Source of the DNA: an uncultured Cytophagales bacterium
Lineage (GTDB): Bacteria; Bacteroidota; Bacteroidia; Cytophagales; 172606-1
Length of the DNA stretch: 35,147 nt
Reading direction: 5' to 3'
Assembly: GCA_902805615.1 (NCBI GenBank)
Contig: CADCTQ010000355.1
Location: 1 to 35,147 of the forward strand
Position numbers and translations under genes: made by a program. Below, one piece after another: positions 16,291 through 25,870 of this stretch. Position 1 is the stretch's first letter. Each line of letters opens with the position of its first letter. Below the pieces are notes generated by a model. That model searched no databases. It was not told the origin of the DNA and was given only the letters and a program-made list of their open reading frames with translations.

Positions 16291-18111
16291 ATGAAACGCA
16301 GCCTGCGCGATGACGACCCCACCGAAAAAGTGTACCGGCTCCGGCAGCAGGTCTTTAAAACCGTCAATAAGCTGCTGCTCTGGCTGAGCCTTACCAATTT
16401 CATCGTCATTATCTACGACCTGGGGTTCAGCCACAGCCCGGAGGTGGTTGGGCTGCTGGGCTCCTTCTATTCGGCCAGCCTGGTGGTTTCCTGCGTGGCG
16501 CTGGGCAGCCGGCTGTTGCTGCTGCCGCGCAACGCCATCACCAAAGGCGCCCGGGTGGCCGAATACACCCTGTTTGCCTTTCAGTGCGTGGCCATCGTGG
16601 GGCGCTTCCTGCTCCGGGGCTGGCTGGCGGCCCACGCGCCTTTCGCGCGTACGCTCTTCCTGATCTACCTGCTGTTCATTGCGGTCTTTTTCATCGAGTT
16701 ATCCAAAATCAGCCTCTCGTTCTACCGCATCCGGTTCAGCCCGGCCCTGCTGTACCTGGTCAGTTTCCTGGCGCTGATCGTGTTCGGGGCCGGCCTGCTC
16801 TTGCTGCCCAATGCCACCACCGGGGGCATCCGTTTCGTGGATGCGCTCTTTACGGCCACCAGCGCCGTGTGCGTGACGGGCCTGGCGGTGGTAGACACGG
16901 CGACCCACTTTACCGGCACGGGCAAAGCCATCATCCTCCTGCTCGTGCAGGTGGGCGGACTGGGCGTGATGACGCTCACGAGTTTTTTCGGTTCCTTCTT
17001 CCAGGGGGCGTACTCCTACCAGCAACAAATCTTCATCAAGGAGTTTGTCAACGAAGACAAGATCGGCCAGATTTTCCGCACCCTGTTCAAGATCATCTTC
17101 GTTACCCTGCTCATCGAGTTGCTGGGGGCAATCTTCATCTACCTTTCGGTGGACAACCGGCTGTTTGCCACCCCCACCGACCAGGTGCAGTTTGCCGTGT
17201 TTCACGCGGTGTCGGCCTTCTGCAACGCGGGATTTTCCACGCTCAGCGCCGGCCTGTACGACTACCGCCTCCGGGAGCAGTACAACCTGCAACTGGTCAT
17301 CGCCTGGCTGGTCATCCTGGGCGGCATCGGCTTCCCCGTGATGTTCAACCTGTACCAATCCGCCCGGCACTACCTGAAGGGCAGGACGGCCCGGCTGCTC
17401 CACCAGCCGCCCTCCCCCGAATGGCCGGCCGGCACGCCGGGCCTGCACGTCAATACCAAACTCATCCTGGTGACCACCGCCATCCTGCTCGGGCTGGGCA
17501 CGGTGTTGTTCTACGTAACCGAAAAGGACGGCGTGCTGGCCGGCCGTTCGGGGTACGGCCAGCTGATCACGGCCTTTTTCGGCTCGGTCACGCCCCGCAC
17601 GGCGGGCTTCAACACGGTAGACATGGAGGCACTCTCCCGGCCCACCATCCTCTTTTACCTGTTGTTCATGTGGATCGGCGCTTCGCCCGGCTCCACCGGG
17701 GGCGGCATCAAAACCACCACTTTTGCCATTGCCCTGCTCAACAGCCTGGGCATTGCCCGTTCCAAATACCGCCTGGAAGTGTTCCGGCGCGAAATTCCGA
17801 GTGAGTCGGTACGCCGGGCTTTTGCCGTCATGCTGCTCTCGTTCCTGGTGATCGGGCTTGCCGTGTTCCTGGTGTGCCTCTTTGACCCCGGGCAGGACCT
17901 GATCCACATTGCCTTTGAGTGCTTCTCGGCGTACGCGACCGTGGGGCTGAGCCTCAACGTGACGCCGGAACTAAGCGACGCCAGCAAAGCCGTCATCATG
18001 CTTACCATGTACCTGGGCCGGGTGGGCACGCTCACCCTGCTGGTCGCCCTCTCGCGCACGGCCGGCAGCTTGAGCTACCGTTATCCCAGCGAAACCGTAT
18101 TCATCAGTTAA
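16291..18111 (+). CDS. ktrB: KtrB/TrkH-type potassium uptake channel subunit, N-terminally extended
   Basis: A 606-residue inner-membrane protein that conducts K+ (or Na+-coupled K+) into the cell. The four pore-loop repeats each keep the filter glycine: Gly197 (CVTGLAVVDT), Gly314 (FCNAGFS), Gly439 (TPRTAGFN) and Gly552 (YATVGLS). GASPGSTGGGIKTTT is the gating-loop region after the third pore. Residues 1-150 carry about four extra membrane segments not present in short KtrB proteins (about 450 residues). The RCK partner ktrA begins 9 bases after the stop, so the two form an operon and a KtrAB complex. The start at 16291 gives a basic N-terminus before the first membrane segment. Confidence 0.93.
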   Translation: MKRSLRDDDPTEKVYRLRQQVFKTVNKLLLWLSLTNFIVIIYDLGFSHSPEVVGLLGSFYSASLVVSCVALGSRLLLLPRNAITKGARVAEYTLFAFQCVAIVGRFLLRGWLAAHAPFARTLFLIYLLFIAVFFIELSKISLSFYRIRFSPALLYLVSFLALIVFGAGLLLLPNATTGGIRFVDALFTATSAVCVTGLAVVDTATHFTGTGKAIILLLVQVGGLGVMTLTSFFGSFFQGAYSYQQQIFIKEFVNEDKIGQIFRTLFKIIFVTLLIELLGAIFIYLSVDNRLFATPTDQVQFAVFHAVSAFCNAGFSTLSAGLYDYRLREQYNLQLVIAWLVILGGIGFPVMFNLYQSARHYLKGRTARLLHQPPSPEWPAGTPGLHVNTKLILVTTAILLGLGTVLFYVTEKDGVLAGRSGYGQLITAFFGSVTPRTAGFNTVDMEALSRPTILFYLLFMWIGASPGSTGGGIKTTTFAIALLNSLGIARSKYRLEVFRREIPSESVRRAFAVMLLSFLVIGLAVFLVCLFDPGQDLIHIAFECFSAYATVGLSLNVTPELSDASKAVIMLTMYLGRVGTLTLLVALSRTAGSLSYRYPSETVFIS

Positions 18112-18120
18112 ACAACTCCC

Positions 18121-18810
18121 ATGAAATACATCATCATCGGCCTGGGCAACTTCGGCACTACCTTGTGTACTTCCCTGGCGGCGATGGGCCACGAGGTGAT
18201 CGGGGTGGACAAGGACATGCAGAAAGTCAACCAGGTCAAAGACCGCATCACGCACGCCGTTTGCCTCGATTCCAGTGACATGCACGCCGTGACCACGCTG
18301 CCGCTCAAAGACGCCGACATCGTCATTGTCTGCATCGGGGAAGACATCGGCGCCTCGGTGCTGACCACGGCCATCCTCAAACAGCACAAGGTGAAAAAGC
18401 TCATCAGCCGGGCCAGCTCCGACATCAACCGGACGGTGATCGAAGCCATCGGCGTGGACATGATCATCAGCCCCGAGAAGGAATCGGCCGAACGCTTCGC
18501 CAAGAAGCTGCAAATCGAGGGCGTGGTGGATTCCTTCGAACTCTCCGAGCACTACAGCATCATCGAGGCCCGGGTGCCCGCCCGGTACGTGGGCCGGACC
18601 ATCGAAGAGATCAACTTCCGCGGCCGTTACAACCTCAACGTACTGACCATCATCAAAATGCGCGAGAAGACCAACCTCATCGGGCGGCCCTACAAAAAGC
18701 CCGAAGTGCTGGGCGTGATCGGCCCCAAGACCCCACTGGAAGAAAACGACATTCTCGTGCTGTTCGGCCGCCCCGCCGACGTACAGGCCTGCATCAGCCC
18801 CCGGCAATGA
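18121..18810 (+). CDS. ktrA: KtrA/TrkA-type RCK regulatory subunit of potassium uptake
   Basis: A 229-residue cytoplasmic protein that binds nucleotides and gates the KtrB channel. The Rossmann (TrkA-N) domain starts MKYIIIGLGNFG with the GxGxxG motif, the acidic residue of VIGVDKD at the end of strand 2, and ADIVIVCIGED and KKLISRASS in later strands. The TrkA-C (RCK_C) domain occupies about residues 140-225 (IIEARVPARYVGRTIEEI). Its length equals that of stand-alone KtrA proteins. It sits directly behind ktrB, and its stop overlaps the start of the following lipoprotein gene by four bases (ATGA). Confidence 0.93.
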   Translation: MKYIIIGLGNFGTTLCTSLAAMGHEVIGVDKDMQKVNQVKDRITHAVCLDSSDMHAVTTLPLKDADIVIVCIGEDIGASVLTTAILKQHKVKKLISRASSDINRTVIEAIGVDMIISPEKESAERFAKKLQIEGVVDSFELSEHYSIIEARVPARYVGRTIEEINFRGRYNLNVLTIIKMREKTNLIGRPYKKPEVLGVIGPKTPLEENDILVLFGRPADVQACISPRQ

Positions 18811-21197
18811 AACAACATCCACTCCCGATTCCATTACGATCAGGCAACGTGAGGCTCCCCATCTTCTTTCTATTGTGGTTGTTGCAAGCCGGTTGTGCCA
18901 CGCAGCAGCACGCGCCACGCGCGTTGGATTATAGTTTGCCCAAGCACGCGTACAAAAGCCGCCTGCAAGCGAGTGACCCCGCTGGCTGGAAACCGGTCCG
19001 GCTGAAAGCCGGGGTACCCACCAGTGGCATTTCGCTGCCTGAAAAAGGGCTGTTCAGCACGGCCCTCGGCCGAAACGTCAATTATCTGCTCCGGTCCTTT
19101 TCGCTGGACCACATGCTGGCGCCTTTCCGGGTAAGGGCGGGAATACCGGTTGTTCCCGATACCCTGCCGCAGGTACCTTTCTGGGACACGCAACTCAGGG
19201 GTTCCAATGCGGGCAGATTTCTGATGGGCGCCGCCAACACCCTCAGATGGCTGCCTGACGCACAGCTTGGGCACGCACTCAACGAACTGGTTGACGAAAT
19301 TGCCCAATGCCGGGAGCCTGACGGGTATATCCTGCCTTACCAACCCGACAGCCTCAGGAGCGAGGAACCCAATTACGCCCGTGCCTGGCTCACGCACGGA
19401 TTGATCGAAGCCGGGATTTCCGGGAATCAGAAAGCCTACGCTCTATTGCGCGGACACGCCGACTGGTTTAACCGATGGGACACCATGCACCCGAAACTTT
19501 TATACTGGCCCAACAACAGTCACCAGGGACACATCGCCAGCACGCGTACCTACCTTTCACCGGTCGGCAAGCCTGAAGATTTACGGGTGGCGGAAAAGTA
19601 CTACGTAAGCGACTGGTGGATGAACGAACTGAGTGCGCGGCGCGACAGCGCCGTCTGGCAGTATCCTTTGCAAAATCCCCACAGTTACCTGATTACCAGT
19701 TTTGAGGCCTACCTCGACCATTACCTGGCCACCGGCGACAAGACGTACTTGCACGCATCGCTCGGGGCCTGGGAACTCATTCACGACAAGTGGCAACACC
19801 AGGGTGGCAGTATTGCCATTTGCGAAAATCACTGGAAGGTTGATCCTCACGGGAAACGCAGCCTCGTCAATTGGGACCCGGCCAATCACACCAGCCATCC
19901 GCCCCGTTCTTATTATTTGACCAACCGGGGACATACCGGTGAAACCTGCGGCAGTACGTTTTGGATCAAATTCAACCAGCGGTTGCACCTGCTGTATCCG
20001 GACCAGGAAAAGTACGTGGCCGAAATTGAAAAATCAATTTATAACGTAATCCTTGCCGCGCAAACCGACGAGGGAAGGATTCATTACCATGCCAACCTGG
20101 AAGGCGCCAGGGGCACGGCCGGTATTGCCAACACTTGTTGTGAGGGGCAGGGAACCAGGGCGTTGGGATCGCTGCCCGAGTATATTTATACCCTCGCTTC
20201 CGATGGCCTGTACGTAAACCTGTACGAACCCTCGGCAATTGACTGGAAGGTAAAGGGCCAGCCGGTACACCTGCAACTGGAAGGCGGATTCCCCTTTACG
20301 CCGGGGATTGACATCAAAGTAACCACCGCTTCTCCGCTCGACATGAAGCTACGGATACGCACGCCGTCGTGGGCAACCGGTGAAATGGACATTTTGGTCA
20401 ATGGCCGGAAAAGCGCAACCGGCAGGCCCGGCACGTACGTGTCACTGTCACGAAAATGGCAAAACGGTGACCGGGTCCGCTTTACGCTGCCCATGGGTTT
20501 GAAAGCCACCGCGTACGCTGGATTTGACACAATCCCTTACTGCAACCGGTATGCGCTGGAATTTGGCCCCATCCTGCTGGCGCTAACCGGAGCAAAAGAA
20601 GCCCCCCACCTCATTGCCGCCCCCGCTGATCTCACCGGTGAACTCATTGCCGACCCTGCAAAGCCACTGCATTTTTCAGTGGCAAAGCACGCAGATTATC
20701 AGTTTGTGCCTTACTGGCAACTGAATTCGGGTCAGCACTTTACCGTTTTTCCCATCGTGAAAACGGATTCCCGTTCCGGGCCGGAAAACCCGGTCCGCTT
20801 TCCGGCCGGTTTTACCGCTTCATTCTACAACAACACCGAATTCAAGGGAGCACCGGTTTACCAGGGCAATGCCGCTCAGATCGATTTCAATTCGGGCAGC
20901 CCCGGGGAGATGGGCCGCATCGCTGCCGGCGTTCCCGGTACCCACTTTTCCTCAAGGTTTGAGGGGGAGTTTACCTCCCCAATGGACGGAGCCGTGGTGT
21001 TTTTTATCATTGCCGACGACTGGCACCGGTTTTCCGTCAATGATCAACTCCTTTCGGAATCGGAATACCTCGCCGGGAACCGGGTAATTCGTTCGATCCA
21101 GGTTGAAAAGGGAAAAAAGTACAGCGTAAAATTAGAGCATAAGCAAACCAAAGGGAACTACCGCATCCACCTGGACGGAATGTTCATCGGCAAATAA
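18807..21197 (+). CDS. DUF1680 glycoside hydrolase (GH127-like) lipoprotein with PA14 domain
   Basis: A 796-residue exported lipoprotein: after a short basic start, FFLLWLLQAGC carries a lipobox with the acylated Cys. The middle (about 45-640) is an (alpha/alpha)6 barrel of the DUF1680 type, known from beta-L-arabinofuranosidases. Glu379-x-Cys381 (GETCGS) and Cys444-Cys445 (NTCCEGQG) match the zinc-thiolate site of GH127; I could not place the second catalytic Glu. A beta-sandwich follows, and from about 670 a PA14-like domain (FTASFYNNTEF, FSSRFEGEFTSP, ADDWHRFSVND) likely binds carbohydrate. Role: removal of L-arabinose or similar sugars from plant or bacterial glycans at the cell envelope. 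The start overlaps the ktrA stop (ATGA), an odd partner. A later start is possible but would still keep the lipobox only from GTG 18849. Confidence 0.85.
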   Translation: MKQHPLPIPLRSGNVRLPIFFLLWLLQAGCATQQHAPRALDYSLPKHAYKSRLQASDPAGWKPVRLKAGVPTSGISLPEKGLFSTALGRNVNYLLRSFSLDHMLAPFRVRAGIPVVPDTLPQVPFWDTQLRGSNAGRFLMGAANTLRWLPDAQLGHALNELVDEIAQCREPDGYILPYQPDSLRSEEPNYARAWLTHGLIEAGISGNQKAYALLRGHADWFNRWDTMHPKLLYWPNNSHQGHIASTRTYLSPVGKPEDLRVAEKYYVSDWWMNELSARRDSAVWQYPLQNPHSYLITSFEAYLDHYLATGDKTYLHASLGAWELIHDKWQHQGGSIAICENHWKVDPHGKRSLVNWDPANHTSHPPRSYYLTNRGHTGETCGSTFWIKFNQRLHLLYPDQEKYVAEIEKSIYNVILAAQTDEGRIHYHANLEGARGTAGIANTCCEGQGTRALGSLPEYIYTLASDGLYVNLYEPSAIDWKVKGQPVHLQLEGGFPFTPGIDIKVTTASPLDMKLRIRTPSWATGEMDILVNGRKSATGRPGTYVSLSRKWQNGDRVRFTLPMGLKATAYAGFDTIPYCNRYALEFGPILLALTGAKEAPHLIAAPADLTGELIADPAKPLHFSVAKHADYQFVPYWQLNSGQHFTVFPIVKTDSRSGPENPVRFPAGFTASFYNNTEFKGAPVYQGNAAQIDFNSGSPGEMGRIAAGVPGTHFSSRFEGEFTSPMDGAVVFFIIADDWHRFSVNDQLLSESEYLAGNRVIRSIQVEKGKKYSVKLEHKQTKGNYRIHLDGMFIGK

Positions 21198-21254
21198 GGA
21201 TTCAGTGCGGGCACGCCCGGCGTACCCACTGCCTGATGCCAAGGGTACGCACGC

Positions 21255-24200
21255 TTATTGGCCCGCCTTCACCGCTTCCGTGTTATCGTTCATCTGCCAG
21301 TCAATCAACAGGTGGCGGGGGTCGATGCCGGCCGTGGCGGGCTTTTGGGGCACGGTTACGGTAATTACCTGGCGGTCGGAACGGAGGCGGTGCTTCTGCA
21401 AATAAAGGGGCCGGCCCGGTTTTCCGCCCTCCGCGGCCGGGCCGTAGACGCCAACCTCAATCCAGTCGTCGAGCGGGATGCGTGTCTGGGTTCCCGCCGT
21501 GTCAACCACCACTTTGCGGGCCCGTACCGCCAAGGTTACCTCCCATTGGTCCGCTTCCGTACGCCGGGCGGTTGCCTGCTCGGCTGCCAGTTCCCAAAAG
21601 GTATTCGCCGCAAAGAGGTCGTGCAGCAGGTAGCGGAGTGAGTCGGGCGTAACCTGCCGCAGCTCCTGGTAGAGGTCCAGGCTCGTAGGCAGGTCGGTTG
21701 TTTTCGCGCGGTGCTTCCCGAGCAGGTGTCGCAGGGCCGCGTTTACCTCCTCCCGGCCGATGTACTGGCTCAGGGCGTACAGGGCAAAGGGCCCCTTCCG
21801 GTAGTTGTGGTACTCGTTGTGCGCGCGGAGCAGCGGCACGTCGGCCGGGGTGCGGGGCGTTTCGTAGGCGGTCTGCATCACCGCCAGCAGCCGTTGCAGG
21901 TGCTCCGGTCCAAAGGTTTCTTCCACCACGCCAAACGCGGAATACCACGCCAGGCTTTCGGACAGCAGACCGGCTCCTTCTACGTGGGCGTACTGCAACT
22001 GATTGCCCCACCACTGGTGGGCTACCTCATGGGCCGCCACCGCGAAGGGAAAATTCAAATCCCGCGCATCGGCTTCGGGACGGAAGTAGGAGAAGCCCTC
22101 CAGGTAGGAGACGTTGATGGCCGAGGCATGCAGGCCGCTGCCCGGAGCCGGATGCTCCACAAAACGGATGTGGTTGTAGGGATAGGGGCCGAATTGCCTG
22201 CTGTAGTATTCAAGGGAAGCTGCCGTGCTCCGGGCCGTACGCGCCAGGTGCGCCGCGTGCCGGGGGTGGTGAATGACTTGTATGGTTACATCCTGCCACT
22301 GCTTTTCGTGCACGGCATACCGGGCGGAAAAGAAGGCGTATTCGTTGCGGAGGGGCGCATTGGCCACGTAGCGAAAGTAGGCGCGGCCGTCTTTTTTCCA
22401 CGTCTGCTGAAGGGTGCCCGGCGCCACGGCCCGCTGGTCTGCATCGGTGCCTACCACTGCTTCGAAGGCCGTTTCCTGGTCCCAGAACAGCTCCTGCCGT
22501 GCGCTTACGTCATAGAGCGAAGGCGTTTCCGGACGGGGTGACAGGCCATGCGTCTGCCGTTCACCCGCCTGGGTAAGTTCAAGAACCGGTTGGTAGCCGA
22601 TGGCAGGCAGCCAGTGGTAGTTGCGGAAGTAAGTACCGTTCGCGACCAGGGAAGCACTTGCTCCGCCGTTGGTGAAACCCTGCTGGCTTGACAGTACCCG
22701 GAAGCTGAGCCGCAGCGAGTCCCCGGGCTGGAGGGGCTTTTCCAGCACGTACGTGTAGTAGCCGAATTCCCCGTCTGCGCGCACCGGGGTAGCCATTCGG
22801 TCAAAACGCACGGCTTCCGTCGCTACCCCCGCCGCGGTATGTACGTGAATGGAATCCAGCGCCGCCGCATGACGATTCACCAGCAGGTACGTGCCGCGGA
22901 TCGCTACCTGCCGCTGCCGGGGATACAGTTCTACGTGCAGGCTGGTGTTGGCCAGCCGGGGCTGCGGAATGCCCTTGTACCGGCCGTAAAGCTGCTCGTA
23001 ACGGGCACGCCAGGCAGCCGCGCCGGCGGTGCTGGTGTAGTCGTTGAGCACGTTGGTGTTGTAGAAGATAAAGCCGCCCGTTGCGCCCAGCAGCCCTGCC
23101 CCCACCCCTGCCGCCAGCACGGTGCTGCGACCGGAGCGTTTTCGGGCCAGCCGGAGCCGGGCCCGGCCGCCCGCCTCTCTGCCGCGCACCCAAAGCAGCT
23201 TTGCCGCTATTCCGAGCAGCAGCGCCCAGGCCACCCAGTAGAGCTTGAACCACAGCCAGGGACCAAGGTGCGGCGCAAAGCCGCGCATATCGCTGTAAGA
23301 CCAGCCCGTGTCGGCGCCGAAGATGAGCAGTTTGTGCTCGATGCCGAGGCTGGCGGCGTTGGTGATGAACCCGTAGGCCAGGAGTGCCGCCAGGTGGCCC
23401 ACGTATTTGTGATTCACCAGCACGTGCACCACCAGGGCGAGCAGGGCGAAGAGCAGGTGATCGATCAGTTGAAGTCCGAACAGGGTTTGCAGGTAGAGTC
23501 CGGTCTCAGGCGCGGCGCCGCCCATGCCCAGTTGGGCAAGCACTCCCGCCGTCATCAGGAATGCCGTCCATGCCATGAGCACCAGGCTTAGTCCCAGGAA
23601 CTTGCCCCCGAAGAGCACCCATTCCGGCACCGGCGTGGCACCGGCCATATCCCCCAGGCCCGCCTCCCGTTCGCGCCAGATCAGCTCGCCGGCGTACAAA
23701 ATGGTCAGGAGCGGTATGATGACCCAACGGGTGCCGGCGTGCGTGAGGGGAGCCGTCAGGAAGGTCAGCAGGTAACCCGTGTTGGGCAGCATCGGCACGT
23801 CCAGGTGTTCCATGTTGTTGGGCAACACCAGAAACGTAAGCGCCGCGATAAGGCCCAGCAGGAGCAGGCCGCCCGGGCTCCTGGCCAGTTGCAGGAATGA
23901 TTTCCGGGTGATCAGGCGCAACTGACCCAGTTGCGTGGCAGTGCCAAACAAGCCCGGTACCTTGGGCAAGGCTTCCCGGGTTTCCCATCCCAGGCACGCC
24001 GGGGCAGGCACGGCCGTAGCTCCCCCAAGCGCCTTTTGCTGCCGCTTGCCTACCGCCGGCTGCGCAAACTGAAAGCGAAAATAAGTGAAGGTGAGCATGC
24101 CCAGTGAAAGGGCCAGCCACAGCAAACGGTTTACGAGCAGCATCCCCTCCAGGCCGACCTGGCGGGTATTCCGCTCGATGGGTGTCCACACCTGCTGCAT

Positions 24201-24857
24201 GTTCATCACCGGCGTGAAGCCGATGGGGTCAATCAAGGTGGCCAACCGGGGCATTTTCATCACCTCGGATACGAACTGGCCCACCAGATAGGCAGTGAGG
24301 AAAAGGAGTCCGCTGCCCAGGTAGCTTGCCAGGGTTTTGCGGGTGAGGGTGGCCAGTGAGAACTGGATCGCCGTAGCGAAAAAAGCATTCGGCAGCACCA
24401 GGCAGAAGTAGGTGCTCAGGTAAGCAGTTGCCTCGAACGGAACGAGCAGTTCCGCTTCTACCCCGGTCAGGTAGATGGCCGCCAGGAGGCCCGCCGGGAT
24501 GGAAAGCAGGAGCAGCGCATTCAGGCCAAAGGCAGCCAGGAATCGCCCGCCCAGGTATGCCGCCTTGCCCGCCGGAGCCGTGTAGGTGAGGGAATACATG
24601 CCGGTCTGCACGTCCCGGGTACCGGCATCTCCGGCGACTGCCCCGCCCACCAGCAGCCAGAACATGCTGCAAAGCACCGCTACGCTCGCAATGATGATGG
24701 GCGCATTCAGGAGACAATAGCCTTCCCGCGCATCGTGAAGGTAGTTTGCAATGATGAACAGGAAAGCAAGTACGGCCACGATCACGAAGCAAAGCCAGTA
24801 GGAAGCCTGCCGCAACTGGCAGGTGAATTCCAGGCGAAATATCCTCCGGAGGATCAT
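21255..24857 (-). CDS. ABC-2 type permease fused to M1-family aminopeptidase
   Basis: A 1200-residue inner-membrane protein. The first half has about a dozen hydrophobic segments in two blocks typical of ABC-2 permeases, interrupted by loops. The second half is a peptidase of the M1 (gluzincin) type with HEVAH (His943, Glu944, His947) and the third zinc ligand Glu967 in LLSESLAWYSA; spacing is one residue longer than in aminopeptidase N, as usual for this fused subfamily. An Ig-like domain precedes it (RQVAIRGTYLLVNRHAAALDSIHVH). Such fusions are common in Bacteroidota beside an ABC ATPase; substrate and direction of transport are unknown. Its ATG overlaps the stop of the ATPase gene by four bases, so the two are translationally coupled. 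Confidence 0.9.
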   Translation of the reverse strand: MILRRIFRLEFTCQLRQASYWLCFVIVAVLAFLFIIANYLHDAREGYCLLNAPIIIASVAVLCSMFWLLVGGAVAGDAGTRDVQTGMYSLTYTAPAGKAAYLGGRFLAAFGLNALLLLSIPAGLLAAIYLTGVEAELLVPFEATAYLSTYFCLVLPNAFFATAIQFSLATLTRKTLASYLGSGLLFLTAYLVGQFVSEVMKMPRLATLIDPIGFTPVMNMQQVWTPIERNTRQVGLEGMLLVNRLLWLALSLGMLTFTYFRFQFAQPAVGKRQQKALGGATAVPAPACLGWETREALPKVPGLFGTATQLGQLRLITRKSFLQLARSPGGLLLLGLIAALTFLVLPNNMEHLDVPMLPNTGYLLTFLTAPLTHAGTRWVIIPLLTILYAGELIWREREAGLGDMAGATPVPEWVLFGGKFLGLSLVLMAWTAFLMTAGVLAQLGMGGAAPETGLYLQTLFGLQLIDHLLFALLALVVHVLVNHKYVGHLAALLAYGFITNAASLGIEHKLLIFGADTGWSYSDMRGFAPHLGPWLWFKLYWVAWALLLGIAAKLLWVRGREAGGRARLRLARKRSGRSTVLAAGVGAGLLGATGGFIFYNTNVLNDYTSTAGAAAWRARYEQLYGRYKGIPQPRLANTSLHVELYPRQRQVAIRGTYLLVNRHAAALDSIHVHTAAGVATEAVRFDRMATPVRADGEFGYYTYVLEKPLQPGDSLRLSFRVLSSQQGFTNGGASASLVANGTYFRNYHWLPAIGYQPVLELTQAGERQTHGLSPRPETPSLYDVSARQELFWDQETAFEAVVGTDADQRAVAPGTLQQTWKKDGRAYFRYVANAPLRNEYAFFSARYAVHEKQWQDVTIQVIHHPRHAAHLARTARSTAASLEYYSRQFGPYPYNHIRFVEHPAPGSGLHASAINVSYLEGFSYFRPEADARDLNFPFAVAAHEVAHQWWGNQLQYAHVEGAGLLSESLAWYSAFGVVEETFGPEHLQRLLAVMQTAYETPRTPADVPLLRAHNEYHNYRKGPFALYALSQYIGREEVNAALRHLLGKHRAKTTDLPTSLDLYQELRQVTPDSLRYLLHDLFAANTFWELAAEQATARRTEADQWEVTLAVRARKVVVDTAGTQTRIPLDDWIEVGVYGPAAEGGKPGRPLYLQKHRLRSDRQVITVTVPQKPATAGIDPRHLLIDWQMNDNTEAVKAGQ

Positions 24858-25768
24858 ACGTTTGCCTCCTCCCTTTCAGGTTGTTGCTGCGCGGGTGCGT
24901 AGTGGCCCGTCATGGTGCTGAAGTACACGTCTTCCAGGTCGGGTTCCACCGGCTCGAAACCACCACCCGGGTTTTCGGGGCTGTATGCATGCACCAGGGT
25001 GCGGCCGCTCAGGAGTTTGGCCGAAATGATTTTGTGTTCCGCCGACTGCGATGCCAGGGCATGTTTGTCAATCAGCTTGCGCCATATCTTTCCTTGCAGG
25101 GAGGCAACCGCCCGCAGGGGATCTGCCTCCAGCAGGATCTTCCCCTGATTGATAATGGCCATATGGGTGCACAGCTCCGACACGTCTGCCACAATGTGGG
25201 TGGAGAGAATCACCACGCTGCTCTCCCCTAGTTCGCTGAGCAGGTTCAGGAAGCGCACGCGTTCGGCCGGGTCCAGGCCCGCCGTCGGTTCGTCCACGAT
25301 CAACAGCTTTGGGTTACCCAGCAGGGCAACTGCCACGCCGAACCGCTGCCGCATCCCGCCCGAATAGCCGCCCAAGCGTTGCCTGCGCACCTCCCAGAGA
25401 TTCGTCTGCCGGAGCAGGCTTTCTACCACTTCCCTGCGCAATGCCCGGCGGGTGATGCCTTTGAGCACGGCAAAGTAATCGAGCAACTCCTCGGCGCTCA
25501 CCTTGGGATAGACGCCAAACTCCTGCGGCAGGTAGCCCAGCGTCTGGCGCACCTCCGCTTTCTGGTTCAGCACGTCCAGGTTGCCGAGGGTAATGGTGCC
25601 TTCATCCGGTTCCTGCAGGGTAGCCAGGGTACGCATCAGGGTGGATTTTCCCGCACCGTTCGGGCCAAGCAGGCCATACATGCCCGCCGGAATGGTGAGG
25701 TTGACGTTACTCAGGGCTTTTACTCCGTTGGCGTAGGTTTTGGTGATGTTTCTGATGCGTAGCTCCAT
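24854..25768 (-). CDS. ABC transporter ATP-binding protein
   Basis: The ATPase for the permease/M1 fusion that follows. I start at ATG 25768 (MELRIRNITKTYANG), giving 304 residues; a longer frame reaches an ATG at 25834, but that extra 22 residues matches nothing and would begin right at the operator. Walker A is LGPNGAGKST, the Q-loop is in LPQEFGVYPK, the signature is YSGGMRQR and Walker B LLIVDEPTAGLDP, followed by the switch His in ILSTHIV. About 85 C-terminal residues extend beyond the core. Such ABC pairs under YtrA-type GntR control respond to cell-envelope stress in other bacteria; here that is inference from the operator upstream. Confidence 0.92.
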   Translation of the reverse strand: MELRIRNITKTYANGVKALSNVNLTIPAGMYGLLGPNGAGKSTLMRTLATLQEPDEGTITLGNLDVLNQKAEVRQTLGYLPQEFGVYPKVSAEELLDYFAVLKGITRRALRREVVESLLRQTNLWEVRRQRLGGYSGGMRQRFGVAVALLGNPKLLIVDEPTAGLDPAERVRFLNLLSELGESSVVILSTHIVADVSELCTHMAIINQGKILLEADPLRAVASLQGKIWRKLIDKHALASQSAEHKIISAKLLSGRTLVHAYSPENPGGGFEPVEPDLEDVYFSTMTGHYAPAQQQPEREEANV

Positions 25769-25837
25769 AGGGGAATAGGCTAAAAGTGAGGTTAAAATGG
25801 CTGCTTCCACCAGCTTCGGGAAACAAATGCTCATTAG

Positions 25838-25863
25838 TAGTGTACTAGATTACTAATACACTA
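25838..25863 (-). promoter_or_regulatory. YtrA/GntR-like operator palindrome
   Basis: A 26-bp imperfect palindrome with outer arms TAGTGTA and TACACTA and inner TAG/CTA, ahead of the ABC genes. The outer half sites AGTGTA...TACACT are the kind bound by YtrA-subfamily GntR repressors, which typically control ABC-2 transporters. A further half site TAGTGTT lies at 25870. No GntR gene is in the window, so the regulator would act from elsewhere. The position, about 70 bases before ATG 25768, supports that shorter start. Confidence 0.6.
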
Positions 25864-25870
25864 TAAACAT

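Noticed and set aside
16584..17907. Long open frames on both strands inside ktrB (for example 16584-17804 plus and 16699-17907 minus)
   Set aside because: They overlap a gene with all four pore-loop motifs; their products are low-complexity Arg/Gly/Pro-rich or Gln/Glu-rich, as expected from GC-rich codon shadows.
17971..18918. A 315-codon minus-strand open frame opposite ktrA
   Set aside because: Antisense shadow of ktrA and of the end of ktrB; Asp/His/Gly-rich product without family features.
25769..25834. Upstream ATG (25834) as start of the ABC ATPase
   Set aside because: The extra 22 residues do not match the family and the start would abut the operator palindrome, leaving no room for a promoter and leader.
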